From contig NW_020290077.1 in NCBI RefSeq assembly GCF_003144195.1, positions 1 to 64,000 on the forward strand: 64,000 nt of DNA, written 5' to 3'. Origin of the DNA: Ceraceosorus guamensis. Taxonomy: Eukaryota; Basidiomycota; Exobasidiomycetes; Ceraceosorales; Ceraceosoraceae. Made by a program: the position numbers and the translations under genes. Shown here in pieces: positions 1 through 10,325 of this stretch; within the stretch, counting starts at the first letter, position 1, and the number at the start of each line of letters is the position of its first letter. The notes beneath the pieces are model-generated. The model saw only the letters and a list, made by a program, of their open reading frames with translations, was not told the DNA's origin and did not search any database.

Positions 1-389
1 CCCTCTACAGCTCCGCCAACTTCTCTGCTCTTGAAAAGAGCGGCTGGTATCACGACGGGCTCTGGAAGGACGGGCAGCGAGTATGTGGGCACTATCAACG
101 TCAAGGCACTGTACGAGATTGCAAAGATCAAGATGAGGGATATCGATGACGTTTCTGAAGAAGCTGTGAGTCTCGTCCATCATTCGATTTTGCTTTGCCC
201 AAAAGTATTGCGACAGACTTTCCCAACGAGCAGTACGCAAAAAAAGGGGTGGCATAGCACTCGGTGCAACTTGCGCCTTGCCCTGAAGCTCGAGCAGCTT
301 GCTGACTCGATGCTCTGATTCCGGCTCTGCAGATGTGCAAAACAATAGCAGGTCAAGCTCGGTCGGTCGGCTTGCGCATCGTATCATGA
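1..389 (+). CDS. Mitochondrial large-subunit ribosomal protein uL11 (3' part)
   Basis: The gene enters from the left edge and lacks its 5' end. Exon 1 (1-165) reads from the first base and contains PPTSLLLKRAAGITTGSG, the conserved uL11 segment around the rRNA-binding C-terminal domain, followed by a stretch ending YEIAKIKMRDID. A phase-0 intron (166-332, GTGAGT to GCAG) leads to exon 2 (333-389), which ends MCKTIAGQARSVGLRIVS. This matches the usual uL11 ending of the type MCRTIMGSARSMGIEVV. uL11 forms part of the GTPase-associated centre of the ribosome. The bacterial/organellar style sequence suggests the mitochondrial copy (yeast Mrpl19 type) rather than cytosolic L12; that choice is inference. 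A short C-terminal exon is normal for such genes. Confidence 0.85.
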
Positions 390-657
390 CGCATCGGCAT
401 CTCAATGCATGCACATGAACTCGGAGACGTAGCTTCGCTTTCGAGCTCGTACGCGTCTAAAGGCGTCTCAGTAAAATATTTCCAGCTCGACGGACTTGAT
501 GATGGCAGGGCGCGCACGGTGGACACTTGTTGCGCAGCAAGCGAGACAGGAGCGGCACAAGATCTTGTTCTGACATGATGCGACGTTTGGTGGTTGATGT
601 ACAAATGGAGCTGCTAGCAGGCGCGGCGGTGTGCAATTGTGGCGCAGAGCAAAGACG

Positions 658-2867
658 CTATGCATTTTTTAGCTTTGTTGCTGGCTTCTGTCCATCAAGG
701 GTGAACCACTCTGGCAAGTCCAGAGCTCCAAGCACAGCTCTGGTTGGAGTGGGCGCTACGAGCAGGGCCAGCTCGAGGGTGAATTCCATCACATGAGCCA
801 GTCCAGTGACGAGTGCGTAAAAGATCATGGGAATGACGCCCATCATCAGGTTGCCACCGACGCCCCTCCGAGTGATGGTTTCTAAGATCTCTGTCCGACA
901 AATTTGAGGTGCGGTGGAAGATTTCCAAGGACCCTCAAGGCGATAGAGCTATGCGGCGGGCAAGGTGAGGAAGCAAAGCATGAGCGAATGCTGGGTTGAC
1001 GAAGATGCGCGAGACGATGCGGGACTCACGGTGGGAAAAGCGGCGGCAAAGCAAAAGATGAAGAGAATCTGAAGACCGTAATCGCGGTACAGATCCCTCA
1101 AGCGCGGTTCGCATCCCATATCCCTAGCCAATTGGCTCACGTACGAGCTGTAGTCCACGCCGTACTTGAGCCTGGCCTCCGGTCTGGTGAGCAGGTGATA
1201 GTGAGCTTTGCTAGTGGGCGCCTCGAGCTGTCCCGAGATCACCAAGGTCCACAGTTGAGCTGCTAATTCGCTCTGGGGAGGAATAGCTCCCACACCAGGT
1301 CGAACGTAGCCTATAAAGGCGATGCTAGGATCGTCGTGCGAAAAAATGTCTCGACATGTAGCTTGAGCAGGTACCGGATAGGTCTCGTCGAAGAATGGAA
1401 AGCTCTGTTGATAGCCCGTTGCGAACATGACCAGATCAGGCTTGATTGTTCTGCTCCTCATCTTGAAATCCTCTTTGCGCTCGTTTCGTAGGAAGCGTAT
1501 CCGTCCATCTTCGTCGACCAATTCAGGAAAAGGAGCCAGTTCCACCCCAGGTTCGTCTTCGCGCACGTGCGGAGGGTCCAGATACTTTGCGATCTTCTCC
1601 ATGATCCACGGTCTGTTCTTGTTGCCCTTGTTGAGGTATGGTATGGCCTTGTTGGACTTGTTCAAATGCGAATAGGCCCTTCCTAGTCTGTGAGGAGGTA
1701 ATTCCCCAACCCATTGATTGCATCCTGCCATGGTGCCCGTCAAGACCCACAGCACCCGCTTGATGATCATGTCCGACACGAACCAGCGCAAGTGTGAGCG
1801 TGCGACCCATGGGTGAACGTGACTGGTCTCGAAGAGATTCGTGATCAAACCGTCGATCGGTGTTGGACGATCAAAGGTGACGCCAAGAAAGGTAAAGTTC
1901 TCTAGTACGGCAGGAAACTATGTGAAGAGTGTCGAGATGTATCCGGCGTCAACGAGAAGATCAGCGGACGGCGCACACAACTCTTGGACACTCCTGCATA
2001 CACGACCGAGTGCCTGCGGTCATGCTTGCCCTTTTCCGGGCACGTCTCGGAGAAAGGCGTCGCGCCACTCACGGAGAGGAAGCCTTGCCTGGTGCTCATG
2101 ACAATTTCCTTTGCGCCACCCTTGACAGCAGCAAAAGCCAAGTCCATGCCGGTCTCTCCTGTCCCCAATATGAGCACGGATTTCTCTTTGAATATGTGCG
2201 GTGCCTTGTAAATGCTAGAGTGCATCGCCTTGATCCTTTGCTGCGCTGGTGTGAGGGCAGCCTGACGGGCTCGATCCGCCTCGGACGTGCTTCCGCGTAA
2301 TTTGCGCACCTCTTCAGCTTCGGAATCTGCTACTTGAGGAATCGGCAATCCGGGAATATCGGGAAAGGCAGGGGTGACGTGCAAGCCTGCGCATACAGCA
2401 ATCTGATCAAACGTGTCCTCTTCCACCTTGCCATCCGCTCCTCTCCACTGCACCACATGCCCTACACCCGCTTGCCCCTTGGTAGAGGCTGTCCGGCGCA
2501 CGCGAATCACTCGTGCACCCAATTCGAACCTTTGCGCCTTTTGCTTCAGCTTGAAATGACTCGTGTAATCTTCCAAGTACTGCACGTACGCTTCCAAAGA
2601 CAGATGATCCGGCGCATCCAAGGGCAATCTGAAATCCGAAAAGGCAGTCAATTGCTTGGAAGAGACCAACTGTCCATTCTGATAGCTTCTGTACTTGAAC
2701 GTTCCACCTATGCTCTCCTCTGCTTCGAACAGGCTTACACGAGGTTGGAAATGCGAGGGAACGCCAGAGAGGAGCGTCTTGAGAGTGACTAGGCCGCTCG
2801 GACCTCCACCGATGATTGCAATGCGAGGTGTGAGCAAAGGCGATGAGGATGCGCCCACGTCCGACAT
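658..2867 (-). CDS. Flavin-containing monooxygenase (FMO-like), membrane-anchored
   Basis: Three exons in one frame, all phase 0: 2867-2073, 1917-1030 and 948-658, giving about 657 aa. The FAD-binding motif GGGPSG is at residues 20-25 (IAIIGGGPSG) and the NADPH-binding motif GTGETG at about 235-240 (VLILGTGETG), the two-Rossmann layout of class B flavin monooxygenases. Late in the protein FATGYQQSFPFF matches the family's ATG-Y motif. Two hydrophobic stretches near the C-terminus (LQILFIFCFAAAF and the segment starting MMGVIPMIFYALV) suggest a membrane anchor. The last exon begins LYRLEGPWKSS, a typical fungal FMO ending, which fixed the acceptor at 949-950. I chose the ATG at 2867 because the open frame further upstream has no ATG. 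The substrate is unknown; fungal members oxidise S- or N-containing compounds or siderophore precursors. It diverges from the Cwf19 gene. Confidence 0.85.
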
Positions 2868-3490
2868 GATGGTTGGCTGATCAGGATGCGCGGACAAGGC
2901 GACGCATGCAAAGAAGGGTGTGCGATCGGTCGAGCGGGATAGATTCGCCGCCTCAGATGGATGCGCCGAGGTGAGGTGAGACGAGATGAGATGAGAATCT
3001 CTTCTGCAACGAGATCAGCACAAGAGGTGCTTGAAGGGGCACGAGTTTCGGATGATTGTGTGTGTGGGATATTTGCCGATCTGGACTCTGACTGGCAGGA
3101 TGAAGGAAGTAGTCACATCAGTCGTTGCATGCGAGAATCAAGAATTGATACAACGAGCGAACCAACGAACTCGTGTTGGCTGCAGGCACAAGGAAGGGTC
3201 CCTGAGGTAACCTTGAATCTTGAATAAGCGCTTCATGCGGGGCGCACGTGATCGACTTGCAATCTGAATCAAGAATCGTGAATCAAGAATGTGAATGCTG
3301 CATGGCCTGCAGCTGCTGATGGGAACAAAATCCACAAAGCTTCCTGCATGCACCCGGTCCACCCTTTCAGTCAGCATGTCACACGTCTGCCCCCTCTCAG
3401 CGACTCCAAAACTCACACGACATGCTCACTGCTAGAGCAGCAGGGCTCTTGTGCAGCTGACTCTCGACTGCTTCGAAAATATACATCGGC
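2868..3490. promoter_or_regulatory. Divergent intergenic region between FMO and CWF19
   Basis: This 623-bp gap separates two divergently transcribed genes and must hold both promoters. It has short purine repeats (GATGAGATGAGATGAG-like, around 2975-2996) and a cluster of AATCAAGAATCGTGAATCAA-type words at about 3262-3290, a word family that recurs in other intergenic regions of the window. No convincing TATA box or ORF was seen. Confidence 0.5.
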
Positions 3491-6417
3491 ATGACGAGCA
3501 CGGCCGCAGCGGCGGTGGTGGAGAAGGCTGGCATAGCCATGCGAATGTGAGTTCAATCGGTCGGGTAGATGGGGCACATCAATCGCAAGTGATGGTGAAG
3601 CATCGCCTGCAGCAGCGTGCGTCACATCAGAGCAGGGCGCAAGGAGCACAGCTGGCTCATCTTGATCCAAACTTTGGCCCCCTCTTTGTCCTGCGCCATA
3701 GACTCGTCTTTGGTCCGCCCTCTGGCCAAATCCAGGCTTCGATCGACAAGGCAGCACAGATCAACAAGAAGCACGGACCCTTCGATGCCCTCTTCGTCCT
3801 CGGAGATCTCTTCGCTCCGAGCGATGCGCGGGATCGTAGCGAGCAACAAGAGAGAGACCTCGTGGAGGGCACAATCACTTGTGAGTACACTTCTGGATGA
3901 GGAGCGCATCCGGCGCCTAGCGAGGTTTGGACTTGTCTGACGCTTGCAACCTCTGTGTGTGGCATTCACAGTCCCCATCAAGACGTACTTTATGCACTCA
4001 TCGACCGCCTCTCAGTCCATCCTTGAGCGTCTGCACTCCAGCTTCGAAGATATCGAAAGCGCAAGCTCTGGCAGGGTCACGAGAATAGCAGAGAATCTCT
4101 ATTGCATTGGCAGACAGGGAGTCGCTAGGATCGGCAGATCTGGGCCTGTAGATGGCTCAGCAAGCGAGGGTTTGCAGGTCGCGTGGATAGGTGGAACGTG
4201 GAATGGTGCTCTCAAAGGGGTCAGTGATGAGCACTTGCTACTGCAACGCCCTGCGCGCGCGCATACATGCTCACTGCCCTCGTCCCTGACCAGGTACCGG
4301 CGGAGGATGCTGTGAAGGCGACCTTCATGACCCGAAACTCTATCGAGTCGCTGCTTTCGCATCCTTCCTTCGAAGACCGAGACGCATTGATTGCGCGCGC
4401 GCAAGCAATTTCGAGCAGCAGCAGCACATCGAACGGCGCACCGGCCACTCTGAAAGAAGCGCGCGAAGCCGCGCAAAGAGCGACAACAAGCTCCGAAGCG
4501 CTCACAGAGGCCAAAGCTGCAATCGCAGCAATACCACCCATCGACATTTTACTCACAAACGCTTGGCCCAGCGGTATCAGTCTCTTTGTGCCGGAGGAGA
4601 AGCTGCCACATCCGACTGCGCGCACTTGGGGCTCGCCGGCAATAGCCACGCTGCTACTTCGAGGAAAGCCACGCTACTGCTTCTCGCTCGCTCCTGGGCC
4701 TGATGGTGGAGCGATGGACTTGAACGGAGGAGCAATCGATGGGATCATAGGTCTCGACACGTCCACGCGCCGAACAGGCGTGTACTTTGAGCGAGCGCCA
4801 TACAAGAACTCTCCCCATGCGCATGTTGCGGCCTCATCTACTCGCTTCCTGAGCATCGCCAGGTTCGGAAACGCAGACAAGAAGAAATGGTTCGGAGCTT
4901 TTAACCTCGTGCCCGCCATCGAGATGGACCGCTTGCAAAGAGCAGCAGCTGGAAAGGCTCCGGACGGATGCACAGCCAATCCTTTCGGTAGCTCTACGCC
5001 TGGTGGAGCGAGTGGCCGATCATCACAAGCTGAAGCGTTCGCGAAGAGGGAAAGAGGGAATGGGGAAATCGATGCGTTGGATTCAGGAGCCAATTATAGG
5101 TGGGCCGGACAGCCTACCCGCGGTCGCGGCAAAAGGATTCGACGAGGTGAGTACGCTTGAAAGCAGCGGTGGCTAGCGTCAAGCCAAATGTCTGACACGA
5201 GCGTGCGTGGACATGTCTCCTTTTTTTTTCTTTCTCGATTTGAAACAGACCCTCACGATGGCGGGGCTAACGGGCTGCCACAGAAACCTGATGTGCCTTT
5301 GCCTCCTGGCCTCTCGCGCAGAGGCCCGATCATACCCGTGGGGCCTGCCGACTGCTGGTTCTGCTTGAGCAATCCACAAGCGGCAAAGGTGAGTAGGCGG
5401 TATTGCCAGAGAAATTATGTCAGTAGTGTGGCGCTGATCAATTTCCGCCATCGCCTGCTACTTTTCACAGCACTTGATTGTCTCAATAGGTACGTCGCCC
5501 AGGCCGGGAGCAGTGTCATGTGATTGTGTGCTGATACATTTTGTCCAATGCCCCTCACAGGTACCGAGTGTTACATCTCGTTGCCAAAGGGCCAATTGCC
5601 CTCCAGCTCCGATGCCGACTCCAACGTCCCTGGCGGTGGTCACGTCTTGATAGTGTATGTGATGGCCCGGCCGCACTGCGAACCGTGCTCTCTAGACTGA
5701 CGCTGGCGGGCTGCGTCCGAATCGACAGTCCTATCGCGCACACACCGTCCATCTTTGCGCCTGAGCCTAGCCAATCCGAAGCATTGCACGCAGAGATGAA
5801 TGCCTGGCGCAAGGCAATCTCGCTCGCCTTTGCGTCTTTTGGCAGCGTCGCGGTCTCTTGGGAGATTGGACGTTCGCCGGGAACGAACAGCACGAGGATA
5901 GGTCATCTACAGGCACAGTCTGTGCCGGTCGCCAAGGAGCTGGCCGGCGAAAGTCTGGAGCAATTCTTTAGAGACAGCGCCAAGGAGTGCGGATACGTCT
6001 TTGAAGAGAGAGCGGAAGAGATTAGCAGGAGACTCGACACGACTCAACAGGATGCGGACGAGAGGCAAAAGCTGGGAGACTATTTGAGGGTGGACTTGGG
6101 CGAAAAGACTTGGATGTTGGACATGTTGCCGGAGATGACGGGACATTTCAGCTTGCAATTCGTCAGGTGAGATGCTTGTCTGGCTCTCCCGTCAGATGCA
6201 TCCATTGCATAGCTATACAACCTGTTCGTGCTGACGCTCCTTCGCTCGCATCACGTGGCTCAGAGAAACGCTGGCGAGGTATCTGAAGAAGCCTGATCGG
6301 GCGGATTGGAGAAAGTGCGCTAGGTCAGACGCTATAGAGACGGCAGAGACGAACGCGTTCAGAGACGCCTTTGAACCCTTTGCAAAGGAAGTTGTGGGCG
6401 AAGAGGAGGATGGCTAG
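3491..6417 (+). CDS. Cwf19-like splicing factor / debranching cofactor (CwfJ family)
   Basis: Nine exons: 3491-3546, 3702-3880, 3972-4219, 4294-5146, 5249-5388, 5471-5489, 5561-5654, 5729-6166 and 6264-6417, about 726 aa. All phases agree. The N-terminus (ILVFGPPSGQIQ then GPFDALFVLGDLF) is the metallophosphatase-like domain of CWF19L1. The centre carries PPIDILLTNAWPSGI and the C-terminus the CwfJ_C_1 domain: DCWFCLSNPQAAK, HLIVSIGTECYISLPKGQ and GHVLIVPIAHTPS (HIT-like), then CwfJ_C_2 ending in an acidic tail. Family members associate with the late spliceosome and the Dbr1 lariat-debranching enzyme in the nucleus. Exon 6 is only 19 nt. Intron 3 uses a GTCAGT donor and the intron after exon 7 a GTATGT donor, unlike the usual GTGAGT. 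The protein is longer than the roughly 540-aa human form because of inserted low-complexity segments. Confidence 0.88.
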
Positions 6418-6912
6418 GTCTGCATCTGCCCCTCTGTCTCCCTCTCCAACAAGCGCTCGTGAGCTAGAGCTCGATGAGCGCACGTTCGATGCGGATCTTA
6501 GCAAGTTTGTCCTCTTCGATATGGACTTCGCGCTAGCATCGACGCAATGACATGATCTTCTCTGCGGAACGGCGTGATGTGCCGCATGGAGGCAAACGAG
6601 CTCGAGTTTGATTGGCGTCGACGTGGCGCAGAATCGACGATCCTCTTCCGCATGGTCGTGATGCGGGGGATAGCTTGCGATGTGTGCTCGCATCGATCAC
6701 ACTGCAGAGCGCGAGCGAGCGAGCAAATTTCTACTTCATGCCCCTCCCTCCACGCTCCAAGGTCCTCTCCCTCCGCTCCTCTCCTTTTCACGCGCTCGAG
6801 AGTGGACCCGTCCAGCCGAGCGGCAATAAGGAATAATCTAGGCCTCACCGAACTACTCGTGGGCGGCACATTCTGATTGTTCCAATGTCCACATCGGCCA
6901 AGCTTGCATTCG

Positions 6913-6934
6913 AAAAAGTCACTCACGACTTTTT
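6913..6934. repeat. Perfect 8-bp inverted repeat with 6-base loop
   Basis: AAAAAGTC (6913-6920) and GACTTTTT (6927-6934) flank the loop ACTCAC. A transcript could form a short hairpin with a T-rich end. Its role is unknown and chance occurrence is possible. Confidence 0.6.
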
Positions 6935-7220
6935 GACGCGAGCCGGCCCCACGTGCGGACCTCGACCCCCATCCCCCCCCCAAACAACTGCCTTGTTGGA
7001 CTAGCTGGGATCATGGGCGAGAGTGTAGAGCATCTCGAACGATGACGAGCAACTCTGGACCTCAACAGGACTCGTGAGTGCGGACACGATGATTCGCTTG
7101 CTGTTCAAGCTGGCAGAGATGCGTGGAAAGAACGTGATTGGATGGCTTTTTGCGTGGTCCGAGTACAGGTACCTTTGCCCGTCTTGTTGCTGCATCGAGC
7201 AGGGAGGGATATGCATTCGC

Positions 7221-7221
<1 letters not shown>

Positions 7222-7251
<30 letters not shown>
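7222..7251 (+). repeat. (CTG)10 microsatellite
   Basis: Ten uninterrupted CTG units in non-coding DNA. It gives poly-Ala or poly-Ser readings in shadow frames that I did not treat as genes. Confidence 0.95.
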
Positions 7252-8570
7252 AGTGCCTGCCCTGCATCCATGCAGCAGCTTCAATTAATGTGAATGAGTG
7301 AGGATGGGAATGCGAGTGTGAATGTGGGGTGCATAAATTGGAATGGGGAGGTGGCGCTACGCGAATTCAATCGAAGCATCATCAAAAGTCACACAGTCAC
7401 AGTCACGAGTCTGAGTGGTCCTTGCCCAGGTTTGCCCGCACGCACTCGACGAGAAGCGCTTCGTGTCAGTCAGTGCGTTGCCCTACGGGACCTGGACTTG
7501 GACTGTGAGGTGATGCCGCACTCCGCAATGAGAGCAAACGAGTTCCCCGCGAGGGGATGAAAGCCTCGAAAGGCTAAATTTTGACTTGGTCGTGAGTGTG
7601 CTACAGTAGCGCGCATCGGAAGCTATCGAACGCTTCGCGCATTGGATCTGCGGGGGACGCTAAAGCTAAATTGCGAATGACAAGAGTGAAATTGATTTGC
7701 GCGACGTGCGAGGAGCGTTACACAATTGCGCCAGCTTCGACTCGAGGGTCAGGTGAGTTCGGGTCGTTGGTGTGTTCACGATTGCAAGAGAGAGTTCGTC
7801 CTTTTGCTCAGCGTTCATTACTTCTGTCAGGAGGTGCGAGTAGGTTCGCAGGAGTTGTTGGCAAAAGTTGGGCGGAGGCAGGTCAATGCTGATCTGAGTA
7901 GCTGTGCCGTCGGAGCACAGAAGGGAATGGGCCAGTCAGTGCGGGGTCGAGCATCTCCCCATTTCTTTTCCTCGGGACAATCACGGTCGCATGTTCGGTC
8001 AGTCATGCGACGCATCAAGTGCCCGCTGACTGGCGCTCGACTTGTTTCTAGCGCCCAAGCCACCCAAACGCTGTGCATGGATGCCAAACAGCGCTTACCG
8101 TCTCCGAGTGCAAGAGGACGTCAACTTGCGACGACTGGAATAAGGAAAGCAGCCCAAAGGAAGCGTGCGTGAAGCCACCAATGTCCCTCCGCACGGAAGC
8201 TGATTCCACCGCATGCTAGCTAGCTGGGACGAGGTCATTCGAAAATGCCCCCGCACTTTGTCAAGTTTCTTTAAGCGCCCACTCAGCATCAGCAGAGTCG
8301 AGACAGCAGGGAATGGTCGAGTCAGTCTAACCCTTCGCAGATCATCGAGGGCGCAGACTTTGATGGTATAGCGCCGGGCTCACGTTCGCAGACCGCAGCT
8401 AGGGTCGATACACTCGACGAAATTTAAATGGTCTCGGCTCATCTGAACACCATCCAAAGCAAACGCAAAAGAAAAGCCAGCAATTAAGCTGGATGTATGC
8501 TTGCTTGCTGGAGATCGTCGTCGCGCTTCTAGATGCACACTCACGATTCCCGCATTTCGGGCAAAATCCC

Positions 8571-8605
8571 GCGCAAGTCCGCAAGTCCGCTAGTCCGCAA
8601 GTCCG
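8571..8605 (+). repeat. GCAAGTCC-type direct repeat cluster
   Basis: Four copies of (G)CAAGTCCG / CTAGTCCG in a row (CGCAAGTCC, GCAAGTCC, GCTAGTCC, GCAAGTCC), each 8-9 nt. It lies in the gene-poor region and could be a protein-binding array or a decayed minisatellite. Confidence 0.7.
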
Positions 8606-9133
8606 GTCATTAATTAATTGGGTGGGTACCGGAATTATGTTTTTGCTTGCGTGAGAGCGAAAACTCATCCACATTCAAATTATGCTTTTGCTGAGATCTT
8701 ACTGTGACTCGTGCTGCTGCGATGCATGCATGCAGCCATGGCAGTAGCAGCGGCAGCTTGGTGCATGCAGCTCTCCGCTGCAAGGTTTTTCTTGGCCCAC
8801 ATGCGGACAATTACTAATGCATGTGCCGCGGAGATTTTACTAATGCCCCTCGGATGAACTTTCAAACACCCGCGGGCAAGTTCTAATGTACCGAGTGAGT
8901 TTCGCCAATCTTTGAATCTGTCAAAGTCATGAGGGTGAATCGAGTGCTACATGCTCCTTCCTATAGCAGCAGTCAGCACGAAACCCTTGCTGCTGCCGAC
9001 TCGCGACTCGTGACTGTTATGTCGACCACAGGTATTCCTCTTGTGGCTGGGCGTGCATCCAGATCCAATTTGCATCCCGCGCTGCATGAAGAGGGTGTTA
9101 TTAGCAAAGGTAAATGAACCCACAGCTTTTGAG

Positions 9134-9152
9134 ATGATGATGATGATGATGA
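9134..9152 (+). repeat. (GAT)n microsatellite
   Basis: About six GAT/ATG units, intergenic. Confidence 0.85.
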
Positions 9153-9393
9153 TATGCTCTTCTACAGTCGTGAGTATACGCCCAAGCACGGCACCTGCTG
9201 CATAGTGTGGCAAGGGTCGAGGATCTCAGATCGCAGCGGCACGGCTCCTTCAACAAACAGCAGAGTCAGGAGAATGCCGCTTGCTGCTTGCTGTCTTGCC
9301 TGCCGCTCGGAACAAACGCAGTGTGAGCGAGCAGCGGCGGTCGGTGCAGCGGAGAGGAGTGTCTTGAACTTGCACAGAAACGGCCGAACGGGC

Positions 9394-9410
9394 AAAAAAA
9401 AAAAAAAAAA
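9394..9410 (+). repeat. 17-nt A homopolymer
   Basis: Uninterrupted A run in the gene-poor region; length is prone to sequencing error. Confidence 0.9.
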
Positions 9411-10269
9411 GAAGGAAGCGCTTTCGGAAGACTGATGGGTCATGCACCAGTGAGTCCAGGTGACCATGCACAGCCTTGTGTGTGTCAGACAAGCACCTTG
9501 GATGCCCTCTTATCTCGCTTGAACGGTGTTTCGGAAAGACTTCGCCGGCGCTTGTCCAAACAGACCGCTTCAGTACGATACCTGCCCCGCCCAGAGTTGT
9601 GGCTTCGAGCTCAGTGTTTGTCCTGTCCCAGCATCGCCTATCGCTTCTCGTGTCGCTGGACATCAATGAGCAGTAGGCCAGCACCGGACGGACTCCCAGA
9701 ATGCTTTCACAAGCTGAGCAATGCCTCCGGCGGACATTCGCAGTCCCTCGGTCTTTTGCATAAACAGCTGACGAATGTCGCAGCGAGCAAATGCCCAGAC
9801 TTGCATTCAAGATCCAGAACGTCGAGCAGGCCCGGCGGTCGGACTCGTGATCTTGTGCGGGTCCCGTTGGCCGCGGACAGGAAGGGGCGCAGAGAGGTGC
9901 GCAAGAGGACCCAACACAATGCTTCCATCTCTTCCGATCCAAGCTAGCGATCATAGGCTCTGTGCAGGCCCCTGCGCTGAACGCGCTGCCCATGAGGGAC
10001 AGGCCTGTCATGCTGCCTATGACGGAAGCAAGACAGCAAGTGTGCATGTGGACGGAAGCGAATGATCTGTGAATCAAGCGCGGGCTGCGAATAGGAGAGA
10101 AGCCAATCAATTGGAATGTCGTCCCTTTTCGCTGCACTCGAAAGAGCTCCTTGCCAGCCCTTCAAAAGCCTCGCCGCGTTCCTTCGGGCTACCTCCTCGC
10201 CCCTTCACAAGCTCCATCTCCCCGTTCAACTTTTCCCCTCTCCCATCCATTCCCGAGATCCGTGCCCCT

Positions 10270-10310
10270 CCCCCCCCCCCCCGGGATCCGTCTCCGCTCT
10301 TTGATAAAAG
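10270..10310 (+). promoter_or_regulatory. C-tract and TATA-like element upstream of GMC oxidoreductase
   Basis: A 13-nt C run (10270-10282) within a CT-rich stretch is followed by GATAAAAG (10303-10310), which lies only 16 nt before the ATG at 10326. If this is the TATA element the 5' UTR would be very short; it may instead be coincidental, with the real start further upstream. Confidence 0.35.
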
Positions 10311-10325
10311 CTCTCGCTTCTTATC

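Larger units (their letters stand above)
6418..10325. other. Gene-poor intergenic region (3.9 kb)
   Basis: No ORF here carries a recognisable domain, and no chain of exons with consistent splice phase could be built on either strand. It holds simple repeats listed separately ((CTG)10, (GAT)n, a 17-nt A run, a GCAAGTCC direct-repeat cluster, a C run) and an AAAAAGTC/GACTTTTT inverted repeat. The last 200 bp are pyrimidine-rich and belong to the promoter of the GMC oxidoreductase. A lineage-specific or non-coding transcript cannot be excluded. Confidence 0.5.

Noticed and set aside
6498-6983. 161-codon minus-strand open frame downstream of CWF19
   Set aside because: Arg/Ser-rich, no domain, includes the hairpin region; looks like a random GC-rich frame.
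9250-10137. 295-codon open frame on the minus strand
   Set aside because: It contains no recognisable domain, runs through the 17-nt A run as poly-Phe, lacks typical introns, and an equally long open frame exists on the opposite strand. GC-rich DNA gives such frames by chance.
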